DNA of 33,718 nt from Terriglobia bacterium (GTDB lineage Bacteria; Acidobacteriota; Terriglobia; UBA7540), in contig JASHPE010000035.1 in the NCBI GenBank assembly GCA_030038235.1, positions 1 to 33,718 of the forward strand, in the 5' to 3' direction. Positions 1 through 8,076 of the stretch are shown here, piece after piece. The position numbers and the translations under genes were made by a program. The notes beneath the pieces were generated by a model, which worked only from the letters and a program-made list of their open reading frames with translations, had not been told where the DNA came from and searched no databases. Position 1 is the stretch's first letter; each line of letters opens with the position of its first letter.

Positions 1-2
1 GC

Positions 3-398
3 GCCAGCTTCGATCTCGAATCAACCGGGAGCCGAACGAAAGTGATCTGGAGAGGCGAGGCTCAGGTATTCGGCGTGCTGACCTCGATCGCAGGCGGCCT
101 GCTGCAACCGCTGGCGCAGAAAAATGCGCAAAAGGCCATCGACGGGTTGCAGGCGGCGCTCGGACTTGCAGTTGTCAGTGGTCAGTCGTCAGTAGTCGGT
201 GGTCAGTTGTCAGTCGTCGGTTGTCCGTTGCCCGTCGACAGCAAACCACAACCCCTTGGCGGCGGGCAGCAATCCGTCACACCAGCCGTTCCAGCCTCCT
301 CGGGTTCGGACCCTTCAAATCCAGAGCCACCAGCTTCTACTGCTGGGAGCGCGGGCATCTCGCCCGCTCTAGAGCCGCCCGTGGGAGGAGGCCAATGA
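3..398 (+). CDS. CoxG-like SRPBCC protein, C-terminal part (5' end outside window)
   Basis: Only the end of the gene is present; the frame is open from the first complete codon. The first 50 or so residues (ASFDLESTGSRTKVIW, then FGVLTSIAGGLLQPLAQKNA) resemble the last strand and C-terminal helix of CoxG/SRPBCC proteins, which help mature or membrane-anchor molybdenum hydroxylases such as CO dehydrogenase. The following 75 residues are low-complexity and are encoded by a heptamer repeat and an intergenic-type hairpin, so the natural C-terminus was probably near residue 55 and the tail is readthrough into repeat DNA. The TGA overlaps the ATG of the large subunit (ATGA), which supports one operon. 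The medium and small subunits (CoxM, CoxS type) are not in the window and may lie upstream. Family assignment rests on the short conserved end. Confidence 0.68.
   Translation, partial: ASFDLESTGSRTKVIWRGEAQVFGVLTSIAGGLLQPLAQKNAQKAIDGLQAALGLAVVSGQSSVVGGQLSVVGCPLPVDSKPQPLGGGQQSVTPAVPASSGSDPSNPEPPASTAGSAGISPALEPPVGGGQ
171..240. repeat. Heptamer tandem repeat, unit GTNGTCA
   Basis: Ten consecutive 7-bp units follow the pattern GTNGTCA with one or two changes each (gttgtca, gtggtca, gtcgtca and so on). The next bases (caaaccacaacc) are partly complementary to the last units, giving a weak hairpin. The repeat lies inside the reading frame of the CoxG-like protein and encodes its VVSGQSSVVGGQ-type tail. 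Confidence 0.85.
342..387. repeat. Short inverted repeat (GCGGGCAT / CGCCCGC module)
   Basis: The segment reads gcgcgggcatctcgcccgc, followed by a gagccgcccg arm. It is a short GC-rich hairpin of a type seen again near 11752, within 18412-18580 and near 30820, where it is accompanied by gctac. Here it is translated as the end of the CoxG-like frame, 8 bp before the start of the next gene. Confidence 0.6.
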
Positions 399-2833
399 GC
401 CACGACGGTTCCAGCCACTGGGTAGGCCAATCGGTGGCGCGTAAGGAGGAAGCTCGACTGCTGCGCGGTCAGGGCAAGTTTGTCGACGATTACCGCCTGC
501 AGGGCACGCTGCACGTGAGGTTCGTGCGATCGGCCTACGCTCATGCACGCATCGCGAGCCTCGACGCGGAGCAGGCGAAGGCCGCAGCCGGGGTCGCGCT
601 GGTGCTGACCGGCGCCGAAGTCGCAAAGCTCGTCCAACCGTTCATCGAGATTGGACCCGATCCCGGCGGAAAGATCCTCGATTACCCTATGGCGGTGGAC
701 AAGGTCCATTTTCAGGGCGAGCCTGTGGCCGCGGTCGTCGCCGAATCGATCGAAGCCGCTGAAGATGCGGCCGAGCTGGTGGGCGTGGACTACGAGAGTC
801 TGCCGCCGGTTGTGGACGCCGAAGAGGCGCTGGCGGACCGCTCGATTCTCCATCCCTCATCAGGCACTAATCTGGTCTGGCAGGGCGAGTTTGAATACGG
901 CGACGTGGATGGCGCCTTCCGCACCGCCGCGCAGGTGATCGAGATCGACCGCTTGCACTTCCACCGCTTCTCCAGTACGCCGCTGGAGTGCAACGTGGTG
1001 ATCGCGCAGTGGGATCCGAGCGACAACCAGATCTACTTCTGGTGCAACAATTCCTTCCCGGCGTTCGCCATCCAGTTTCTGTCGCCGGCGCTCGGCGTGG
1101 GCATCGACCAAATCCACTTCCAAAGCCACGATATCGGCGGCAGCTTTGGAATCAAGATCACCAATTACCCCTACATGGCGGTGTGTGCGCTGGCGTCGCG
1201 CGCCTGCTCTGGGCGGCCCGTGAAGTGGGTGGAGACGCGCGCCGAGCACATGACGGCGAGCGCTCACGGCAACGAGCGTACGTTCCGCGATACGCGCGTG
1301 GCGCTGGACAAAAACGGCGTGATCACGGCTATCGAGTCGCGCCACGTCGACGATTGCGGCGCCTATCCGCGCTACGAGCCGCTGGGATGCATCATCTGGG
1401 CGCAGGTTCTGCCAGGAGCGTACCGAATCCAGAACATGAGGATCCATTTCAGCCAGGCCGTGACCAACAAGTGCCCGGTGGGGCCGAACCGCGGCTACTC
1501 GCGCATGCAGCACCTGTGGTTCCTGGAGCGGGTGATCGACATCTGTGGACACAGGCTCGGCATCGCCGCAGACGAGATGCGCCTCAAGAACTACATCAAG
1601 TCCTCGGAGATGCCCTATACCACGCCCAACGGCTGCGTCTACGACTCGGGCGATTATGCGGCGATGCAAAAGATCGCCAAGGCGCTGATCGGATGGGACG
1701 AGTGGCAGCGGAAAATCGCCGAAGCCCGCCGGCAAGGCCGCCTGATCGGCATCGGCATCGGAACCACGCTCGATTCGGGCACCAACAATTTCGGCCAATC
1801 GCAGATCATCAATCCGCGAGCGCCCTATTCCGGCCAGTCGGAGGGCGCAAACGTCAAGCTCGACATCTACGGCGAGATCGTGGTGAGCATCGGCTCGGTG
1901 CCGCAAGGCCAGGGCCACGAGACCACGGCGGCGCAGGTGGTGGCCGATGTGCTGAACGTCCACCCCGACATGGTAAAGGTGCGTCCAGGCTTCGATACCG
2001 ACCGCAACGTCCATACCGGTCACTCAGGGACGTATGCCAGCCAGTTCGCGGTCACCGGACTTTCAGCGGTGCACGGCGCGGCGGCCAGGCTGAAATCAGA
2101 ATTGGGCCGCCTCGCGGCCTTCGCACTCGCTGCCGCCGAGAGCGATCTCGATTTCGGCGTGGGCGCGCAGGGTCCGGAAGTGAAGGATAAGCAGAGCGGC
2201 AAATCGATCAACTACTGGGCGCTCGCGAACCTGGTCAACGTCAACAACGCCGGTCTGCCGCCCGAACTGGACGTGACGCTGAACTGCCGCTACGTTTATC
2301 GCGCGCCGTTCAAGGTTCCCGACATCCAGCGCAAGTACGGAAACCTGACGCTGACCTACGCCGCCCAACTCCACATCGCCGTGATCGAGATCGATCGCGA
2401 CACCTACATTCCCAAGATCCTCGACTACGCCGCCGCGGATGACTGCGGACGCGTGATCAACCCCGCCATTGTCCGCGGCCAGGTGTTCGGCGCCACGGCT
2501 CACGGCATTGGCGCCGCACTCTACGAGAATTGCCGCTACGACGAAGCGGGCAATCTGCTGGCCGGCACTTTCAGCGACTACATCCCCATCACGGCGCTCA
2601 ACATGCCTCGGATACGGTATGGGCATTTAGAGAGTCCGTCGCCTTTTTCGTACAACGGAGCCAAGGGCATGGGCGAAGGCGGCGCCGCGCCGATCCATAC
2701 TGTCTGCGCCGCACTGCAGGACGCGCTGTGGTCGAGCGGGGTGATTATCGAGGATTCGCATAACACAGCGGACAGCATCTTTCGAGCACTGGGGTCAGGG
2801 GTCAGGAGTCAGGGGTTAGGGGTTAGGGGTTAG
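395..2833 (+). CDS. Molybdenum-hydroxylase large subunit (xanthine dehydrogenase/CoxL family)
   Basis: This is an 812-residue catalytic subunit of the molybdopterin-cytosine-dinucleotide hydroxylase family, which hydroxylates aldehydes, purines or N-heterocycles using water. The N-terminal a/b hammerhead domain (GQSVARKEEARLLRGQGKFV at residues 10-29) is followed by the Mo-binding domains, including GGSFGIKI near residue 250. The catalytic glutamate is at about 761 in GMGEGG. The active-site loop near residues 361-370 reads GPNRGYSR, not the AYRCSFR of true CO dehydrogenase, so CO is an unlikely substrate. The start is the ATG inside the ATGA overlap with the CoxG-like gene; a longer frame extends upstream only through repeat DNA. 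The last 13 residues and the TAG stop are encoded by a heptamer repeat. Family assignment is firm; the substrate is unknown. Confidence 0.9.
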   Translation: MSHDGSSHWVGQSVARKEEARLLRGQGKFVDDYRLQGTLHVRFVRSAYAHARIASLDAEQAKAAAGVALVLTGAEVAKLVQPFIEIGPDPGGKILDYPMAVDKVHFQGEPVAAVVAESIEAAEDAAELVGVDYESLPPVVDAEEALADRSILHPSSGTNLVWQGEFEYGDVDGAFRTAAQVIEIDRLHFHRFSSTPLECNVVIAQWDPSDNQIYFWCNNSFPAFAIQFLSPALGVGIDQIHFQSHDIGGSFGIKITNYPYMAVCALASRACSGRPVKWVETRAEHMTASAHGNERTFRDTRVALDKNGVITAIESRHVDDCGAYPRYEPLGCIIWAQVLPGAYRIQNMRIHFSQAVTNKCPVGPNRGYSRMQHLWFLERVIDICGHRLGIAADEMRLKNYIKSSEMPYTTPNGCVYDSGDYAAMQKIAKALIGWDEWQRKIAEARRQGRLIGIGIGTTLDSGTNNFGQSQIINPRAPYSGQSEGANVKLDIYGEIVVSIGSVPQGQGHETTAAQVVADVLNVHPDMVKVRPGFDTDRNVHTGHSGTYASQFAVTGLSAVHGAAARLKSELGRLAAFALAAAESDLDFGVGAQGPEVKDKQSGKSINYWALANLVNVNNAGLPPELDVTLNCRYVYRAPFKVPDIQRKYGNLTLTYAAQLHIAVIEIDRDTYIPKILDYAAADDCGRVINPAIVRGQVFGATAHGIGAALYENCRYDEAGNLLAGTFSDYIPITALNMPRIRYGHLESPSPFSYNGAKGMGEGGAAPIHTVCAALQDALWSSGVIIEDSHNTADSIFRALGSGVRSQGLGVRG

Positions 2834-2910
2834 GGGTTGCTGGGCCCTAGTCCCGAGCCCTGGCCCCTGACCCCTAGCCTCTAGTCTAGCCCCTAACCCC
2901 CCAGTCCCTC
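2791..2910. repeat. Heptamer repeat with opposing arm (GGGGTYA / CCCCTRA)
   Basis: Seven GGGGTYA-like units (2791-2839) are followed by a GC-rich centre and then by about six units of the reverse-complement type (cccctga, cccctag, cctctag, cccctaa). Together they can form a long imperfect hairpin. The stop codon of the molybdenum hydroxylase lies in unit six, and the next gene starts 3 bp after the repeat ends. Confidence 0.88.
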
Positions 2911-2913
2911 TTT

Positions 2914-3840
2914 ATGAAGGTCTGCATCATCGGTTGCGGTTCGATCGGCAGCTTGTACGCCGCTCACCTGGCGCGCGTGGCCGACGTCTATGCGTTCGTG
3001 CGGCGCCCGGAGCACGCTCAGGCGCTGAACGCAGAGGGCATTCGTGTCTCGGGAACGCACGAATTCAGTGTCAGATTACGGGCCGCCTGCGATCCATGCG
3101 AGTTGCCGGCCTTCGATCTCGGAATCGTCTGCACCAAGGCTACGCAGACTAGGGAGGCGGTGGCTCCTGTCGCTCATCTCTTCCGCCAAGGCGCGGTGAT
3201 CTCGGCGCAGAATGGACTCGGCAGCGAGGAGATTATCGCGGGACTGACCGGCGGATACGTGATCCGCGGCACAACGTTCATGAGCGGCACGCGCCACAGC
3301 GATACGCACGTCCAGTACGAGCTGGACACCGCCACCTGGCTCGGTCCGTTCGAGGCGACGAACACGCCGTTCGCGCTGGTGCGTGAAGCGGCCGATCTAA
3401 TTATGGCGTCTGGGCTCAAAGCCGAAGCACTGGAAGACGCGCGGCCGGCGCAGTGGTCGAAGCTGATCTTCAACGCCTCGGTCAATTCGGCTGCGGCCCT
3501 GACGGGCCTGCCGCATTGCCGACAGTTCAGCGATGAAAGCGGCCCCTCGTCGCTCGGCCATCTGCTGCACGCGCTGATCGACGAAGGGAAACGGGTCGCT
3601 GCTGCCCTCGACATCGCATGGCATGAAGATCCCTGGAAGATGAACTGCCTCGGCGCGGAGACCGATCATCCGCCGTCGATGCTCTACGACGTCAAGAATC
3701 ATCTCGCGACCGAGATCGACTTCCTCAGCGGCGCAATCGTCCGCGAAGCCAAACACGCCGGCGTGCCGGCCCTGCTACACGAAGCGATGTGGCGGCTGGT
3801 GAAAGGCAAGGAAGCGTCGTGGACGTTGCCGGCAAGCTGA
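2914..3840 (+). CDS. Ketopantoate reductase (PanE/ApbA) family protein
   Basis: The 308-residue protein has the two-domain fold of 2-dehydropantoate 2-reductase. The N-terminal Rossmann motif is CIIGCGSIGSLYAA (residues 4-17), with the 2'-phosphate-type basic pair in FVRRPEH. The C-terminal helical domain carries the family lysine in WSKLIFNASVNSAAALTG and the acidic residue in HLATEIDFLSGAIVREA. Family members use NADPH to reduce ketopantoate, but many paralogues in catabolic operons reduce other 2-oxo acids, and the neighbours here are hydrolases rather than panB or panC, so a pantothenate role is not assumed. The ATG follows a heptamer repeat directly and has no visible Shine-Dalgarno sequence. 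Confidence 0.85.
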   Translation: MKVCIIGCGSIGSLYAAHLARVADVYAFVRRPEHAQALNAEGIRVSGTHEFSVRLRAACDPCELPAFDLGIVCTKATQTREAVAPVAHLFRQGAVISAQNGLGSEEIIAGLTGGYVIRGTTFMSGTRHSDTHVQYELDTATWLGPFEATNTPFALVREAADLIMASGLKAEALEDARPAQWSKLIFNASVNSAAALTGLPHCRQFSDESGPSSLGHLLHALIDEGKRVAAALDIAWHEDPWKMNCLGAETDHPPSMLYDVKNHLATEIDFLSGAIVREAKHAGVPALLHEAMWRLVKGKEASWTLPAS

Positions 3841-3853
3841 AGGACTGAACGAA

Positions 3854-5032
3854 ATGGCATACCCCGTTGATGACGAGAAGCTCGACCGCGTCCACCGGAT
3901 GCTCCAAGGTCAGCACCTGGATGCCATGGTGGTACGCGCGCCGGACAACGTCCTTTACCTGACGAACTACTGGCCCATGAAGGGCTACGCGGCAGCCGTC
4001 TTTCCTGCCGAAGGCGAACCGACGCTGATCGCCCTGGACCCACAGCTCAAGGACGCACAGCGTAACGCCTGGACGGGCGACATCCGAGCATTCTCCGGTT
4101 ATCACCCGTCCGATCCGCGCCCGCCGGTGGCGCGCTCGCTTGACTTGTGCTTGGACGTCCTGCGAGAGCGGCGGCTAACGGGCCGCGTGGGAATCGAGCT
4201 TTCGAATTTCTCGCAAAGCTGCGATCGCATGGTGGGCGAGCCGACGGTTTACACACAAGGCTACTTCGATGCCTTTAGGACCATCGCACGCGAGGTGGTC
4301 GATGCCACACCGCTGCTCTCGGAAGCGCGCGCCATCAAGACTGCGCAAGAGATCGAGCGCATGCGGATGGCGAACGAGCTGGCCGCTCTGGGCATGGAGT
4401 ATGCCCGCAACCATATTCGGCCAGGGATGAAAGAAAGCGAGGTCGGAGCGATGATCGAAGGCCACATCCACGCGGTCGGTGTGGGCTACAAGGACGTGGT
4501 GGAGATGGCTCGCGCCTTCACCCTGGTGTGGTCAGGACCGGGGATTGCCACATTCACCGCAACCGGGTCGCGCCCGGTGCAGGAAAATGAGCCGACCCTG
4601 GTCGAGTTGTGGGTGTGCGCGGACGGCTATTGGACCGATCTGACCAAGAATCTGTGTCCCGGTAATCTGACGCCGCGCTACTCCGACTTGCTCGACCTGC
4701 TGCTTTCCACCATGAACGAAGCGTCTGCCTTCGCGCGGGACGGGGCAAGTCTCGCCGAGCTCGATCTCCTCGTGCGGGCCCGCATTGCTGCCGGAGGATA
4801 TCCCGGTCAGCCGTCGCATCCCATCGCGCACGGCGTCGGCGCACGCGGCCATGAGCCGCCTTACGCGCATCAGGCAGGTGGGGGAGTCATGCGGGCTGGG
4901 ATGGTGCTTGCGATCGAGCCCGCGGCGTACTGGGAGGGCGGCGGCGGATTGCGCACCGAGGATAACTTCCTCCTCGGCGACGGGCCGAGCGAGAAGCTGT
5001 GCTCTTATCCCGACGATTTCCGGCGTGTATAA
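3854..5032 (+). CDS. M24-family (Xaa-Pro aminopeptidase/creatinase-like) hydrolase
   Basis: A 392-residue pita-bread protein. The N-terminal creatinase-like domain (about 1-150) is followed by the catalytic fold. Metal-site residues are largely in place: E251 where the first Asp is usual (LVELWV), D262 in YWTDLTKN, H326 in AHGVGARGHEPP, E355 in LAIEP and E369 in LRTEDN. It may therefore bind metal and cleave an X-Pro or related C-N bond. It starts 13 bp after the ketopantoate-reductase-like gene and sits in an operon with a second M24 protein and an M20 protein. That setting points to degradation of an amide, amidine or small peptide rather than general proteolysis (inference). Confidence 0.85.
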   Translation: MAYPVDDEKLDRVHRMLQGQHLDAMVVRAPDNVLYLTNYWPMKGYAAAVFPAEGEPTLIALDPQLKDAQRNAWTGDIRAFSGYHPSDPRPPVARSLDLCLDVLRERRLTGRVGIELSNFSQSCDRMVGEPTVYTQGYFDAFRTIAREVVDATPLLSEARAIKTAQEIERMRMANELAALGMEYARNHIRPGMKESEVGAMIEGHIHAVGVGYKDVVEMARAFTLVWSGPGIATFTATGSRPVQENEPTLVELWVCADGYWTDLTKNLCPGNLTPRYSDLLDLLLSTMNEASAFARDGASLAELDLLVRARIAAGGYPGQPSHPIAHGVGARGHEPPYAHQAGGGVMRAGMVLAIEPAAYWEGGGGLRTEDNFLLGDGPSEKLCSYPDDFRRV

Positions 5033-5040
5033 TCAAGGCC

Positions 5041-5607
5041 GTGGGAACCGAAGTCATCACCCGGCTGACGTACGATGAGTTCCGGCAGCTTCCCGACGAT
5101 GGCTAGCGGTACGAACTCATTGGCGGGGAGGTTCACGTGTCGCCATCTCCAAATACGAAGCACCAGCGTACTCTTTGGAATCTTTCCATCGGCTTTGGTT
5201 TGTATTCAAAATCCAATGATGTTGGCCGGTTTTATTTCGCTCCCTTGGACGTGGTGCTCGGCGCCAACACGGCATTGCAGCCTGATCTGATGTCCATTTC
5301 CAAGGAACGAACGGGAATCATTCGGGAGAACTACATCGCTGGTCCTCCGGACCTGGTTGTCGAGATCCTGTCGCCATCCACCGCCGCTCACGATCGTGCC
5401 ACCAAGCCGGCGCTGTATGCCGAGGCGGGCGTGCCCTGGGTATGGTTGCTCGATCCCGAGGCAAAGACGGTGGAAACCTTGAAGCTCGAAGGTGGTAAGT
5501 ACTATTTTGATTCGGTGCTCTCTGGCAATCAGATCTTAACGTCCACCCTGTTTCCGGGCTGGCAGCTTCCCTTCCATGAACTCTTCGACTTTCGCACCAG
5601 CTTCTAA
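5041..5607 (+). pseudogene. Uma2-family nuclease gene with an in-frame TAG
   Basis: Read from the GTG at 5041, the frame gives TRLTYDEFRQLPDDG, then TAG at 5104-5106, then RYELIGGEVHVSPSPNTKHQ and the rest of a Uma2 protein. The two parts join without a gap in the usual family layout (leucine-proline-rich start, then RYELIDGE, then SPSPxHQ), so a single codon, probably TGG, appears to have become TAG. Core PD-(D/E)XK residues are present downstream (QPDLM, VVEILSP, TKPALYAEAGVPWVW). Translation could restart at the GTG at 5137 and give 156 residues that lack the first strand. The gene is inserted between the M24 and M20 genes, to which it has no functional relation. A sequencing error is the other explanation. 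Confidence 0.82.
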
Positions 5608-5658
5608 ACGGCCCTTCGTCCCGCTCATCGGATCGTCATCGCGCGCCGGGGAGGGTCG

Positions 5659-6900
5659 ATGAATTCTGCGCTCGAAAAGGCAATTCTGGCCCGCGTCAAT
5701 GAAGACCACATCGTCGCCATGTCGCGCGACGTGGTCAACATACCCAGCCCAACCGGTTTTGAGAGCGGAATGAGCGGCTACATGCGGCGTGTCTTTGAGG
5801 ACATGGGCCTGGCCGTCAGCCGGCAGGAGGTCGAGGAAGGCCGCGCCAACGTGATCGGTATCTGGCGCGGCGCCGGCGGCGGGTCTAGCCTGATGTTCAA
5901 CGGTCATATGGACACCTCCTACTCGGGCCAGGAAGCTTTCTTGACGGGCCGCGGTTACAAGCCCAAGGCCGTCCTGGAGGGAGGGATCATTTACGGCCTG
6001 GGAATTTACAACATGAAGGGCGCGTTGGTCTGCTACATTCAGGCTGTGAAGGCCCTGCAAGCGGCCGGCGTCAAGCTGAAGGGCGACGTGATCCTGGCAG
6101 CGGTCGTCGGCGAGATCGAAAAGACGCAGTGGGGCGACGATTTCGTGGGTCGCGAATTCCGCGGCTATGGCGTGGGAAGCCACTATCTGGTAACCCATGG
6201 AGTGGTGCCCGATATGTGCATCCTCGGCGAGCCCACTGACATGCAGTTGGTGCTCGGGCACTATGGGTCGCTCTGGGTCCGGATCTCGACCTATGGCCCG
6301 TTCATGCACACAGGGTTTAGCACGGGACGGCAGCAAGAAAACTCCATCCGCCGCATGCATGACGTGGTCGCCGCTGTACTTGAGTGGATGCCGGCATGGG
6401 GCGAGCGCGCCGCCTACGGCAATAAGCGTGGCTTGGTGAATCTGGGTGGGATCCAAGGCGGCCATGCTTGGCGCGCCAGCCGCACGCCGGAACGCACGGA
6501 TCTGTTTCTGGACGTGCGCGTGCCGCCAACAATCCCGATGAACGAGGCGCGTCGCGAAATCGACAGCCTCGTGGCGACATTGCGCGGCCGGTTCCCGGAC
6601 TATGGTATCGAGTCGGAGACATATGTGTCAGTCCCGGGCGCCCAGATCAGCGAGAGCCATCCCATCGTGAAGGCGATCGAAGCCAATCATCTGCGCGTGA
6701 CCGGTGAAGCCGCCAAGCGCGATACGGTACTCTGGTCATCAGACGCCTCCGTGCTGACTCGCTTCGGGATTGAGACCGTCAACTATGGGCCATCGAGCGG
6801 TCCGCGGGATGCCGAAGGCGAAAAGGTAAGGATCAAGACGCTGGTGGACATCACGAAAATCTACGCTCTCACGGCTGCAGAGTTGTGCCAGGTGGCCTGA
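5659..6900 (+). CDS. M20-family (ArgE/DapE/CPG2-like) amidohydrolase homologue
   Basis: The 413-residue protein has the M20 layout: a catalytic domain interrupted by a lid domain. H83 and D85 in FNGHMDTS match the first metal motif, and E152/E154 (VVGEIEK) and E191 (ILGEPTD) match later ones. The residue that normally bridges the two metals is Asn: GLGIYNMKG (N118) in place of the usual DMKG. The C-terminal His of the GPG...H motif is not visible; the region reads GPSSGPRDAEGE near 381-388. It either belongs to a divergent subfamily with altered metal use or has lost hydrolysis. The start has a good ribosome site (gggagg, 5650-5655). Operon partners suggest deacylation or decarbamoylation of a small amide (inference). 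Confidence 0.83.
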   Translation: MNSALEKAILARVNEDHIVAMSRDVVNIPSPTGFESGMSGYMRRVFEDMGLAVSRQEVEEGRANVIGIWRGAGGGSSLMFNGHMDTSYSGQEAFLTGRGYKPKAVLEGGIIYGLGIYNMKGALVCYIQAVKALQAAGVKLKGDVILAAVVGEIEKTQWGDDFVGREFRGYGVGSHYLVTHGVVPDMCILGEPTDMQLVLGHYGSLWVRISTYGPFMHTGFSTGRQQENSIRRMHDVVAAVLEWMPAWGERAAYGNKRGLVNLGGIQGGHAWRASRTPERTDLFLDVRVPPTIPMNEARREIDSLVATLRGRFPDYGIESETYVSVPGAQISESHPIVKAIEANHLRVTGEAAKRDTVLWSSDASVLTRFGIETVNYGPSSGPRDAEGEKVRIKTLVDITKIYALTAAELCQVA

Positions 6901-6930
6901 GCGCAGGCGCACGTCGCATAGGATATGGCA

Positions 6931-8046
6931 ATGCCGAGCCAAACCGAGATCGACCGCCGGTACCGCAATCTTCGGAATGCCATGGCGTCCGAGGGCTTCG
7001 ACTGCCTCCTCGTCTGCGGCAATCAGTACAGCGGATTCGAGGGCGCCGTGCGCTACATGTCCGGATTCGAGATCGTCCACCGGTACGCTTATGTCCTGCT
7101 GCCGCTGGAGAGCGATCCCACGCTTCTCTTCCCCGGCGAAGCTCGCTGGATCGGCGACAAAGGCAAGCCCTGGGTAAAGGATCAGGCCTGGGCCGACCTG
7201 CCCGGCAAATGGATTCGCGACAGGGCGGAGTCGCGCGGCTGGAAGCGTCTTGGTGTCTACGGTCTCGATTACATCATGCCGGTCCGCGATTATCGTGAGC
7301 TGGCGGCCGTCAGCCTCGAACTGCTGCCTTTCGACGTCCAGTTCGACATGGCGCGCGCCGTGAAGAGCGACGAGGAGCTTGATTCCGTCTACGACAGCAT
7401 GTCCGTCATCGTGGAAGGATTTCGTAAGCTGGTGGAAGCATACCAGCCGGGCCGGACCGAAGCCGAGATCATGGCTCCGGCGGTGGAATGTTTTTTTGCC
7501 CGCGGCGCGGGTCCGCGCATGATGAACATCGTGCTCTCGGGAACCCACGGCGAAGCTGAGGCCCACTTCAAGGTGCCGGGCAGCCGCGTTGTCCATCCTG
7601 ACGATCTGCTGCTTTACTCGCTCGAAATCACCGGTGAGGACGGCTACTGGGTGGAATTCTCGCGCCCGCTGATTCAGGGCCGGCTGGGCCGCCATTCGAC
7701 CGCGATGACGAAGATCTATCCCGAGGCATTGGACGCCGCACGCCGGCTGATGCGGGAGGGCGAACGCGCCAGTGCCGTGCATCGTGCCTCAGCCGAGGTC
7801 TTCGCGCGGCACGGATTCAGCCTCGGCCACTTGTCCGGCCACTCCATCGGCATGACCATGATCGAGCACCCTTCCATCGGCGCAAATAGCGATGTCGAGC
7901 TGCGCGAGAACATGGTGCTCTCGTTCCATCCCCAGGTGGTGGACCCGCAGGGCCAAGTGTGTCTCTACACCCAGGACACCTATCGCGTGGGCAAGACCGA
8001 AGGCCACTGCCTGGCCGAGGTTCCCTGGGGCATCTATGGACGTTGA
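6931..8046 (+). CDS. Second M24-fold (creatinase-like) protein with altered metal site
   Basis: About 371 residues with an N-terminal creatinase-type domain and a pita-bread C-terminal half. The usual ligands are mostly replaced. The Asp pair aligns with Glu residues in YSLEITGEDGYWVEFSR, only GHSIGM keeps the conserved His, the IEPG motif reads LSFHPQVVD, and the final ED motif reads TQDTYRV. It is therefore unlikely to be an ordinary two-metal peptidase. Creatinase, a metal-independent member of the fold, is a possible functional model. The start is placed at the second ATG because AGGA at 6920-6923 is 7 nt upstream; the ATG at 6925 would be only 1 nt from it. It lies between the M20 gene and cofD in the same orientation. 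Confidence 0.82.
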   Translation: MPSQTEIDRRYRNLRNAMASEGFDCLLVCGNQYSGFEGAVRYMSGFEIVHRYAYVLLPLESDPTLLFPGEARWIGDKGKPWVKDQAWADLPGKWIRDRAESRGWKRLGVYGLDYIMPVRDYRELAAVSLELLPFDVQFDMARAVKSDEELDSVYDSMSVIVEGFRKLVEAYQPGRTEAEIMAPAVECFFARGAGPRMMNIVLSGTHGEAEAHFKVPGSRVVHPDDLLLYSLEITGEDGYWVEFSRPLIQGRLGRHSTAMTKIYPEALDAARRLMREGERASAVHRASAEVFARHGFSLGHLSGHSIGMTMIEHPSIGANSDVELRENMVLSFHPQVVDPQGQVCLYTQDTYRVGKTEGHCLAEVPWGIYGR

Positions 8047-8076
8047 GGGGTCCAGTTTGCTGCGAGGTTGGCAGTC

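Noticed and set aside
860-2023. 387-codon minus-strand open frame antisense to the molybdenum hydroxylase
   Set aside because: It is a shadow of a GC-rich coding sequence; the protein has no recognisable domain, and the sense frame carries strong family motifs.
395-2833. Aerobic CO dehydrogenase (coxL)
   Set aside because: The active-site loop lacks the AYRCSFR motif of form I enzymes and does not match form II either.
2791-2910. CRISPR array
   Set aside because: The units are 7 bp and contiguous, with no spacers of even length and no cas genes in the window.
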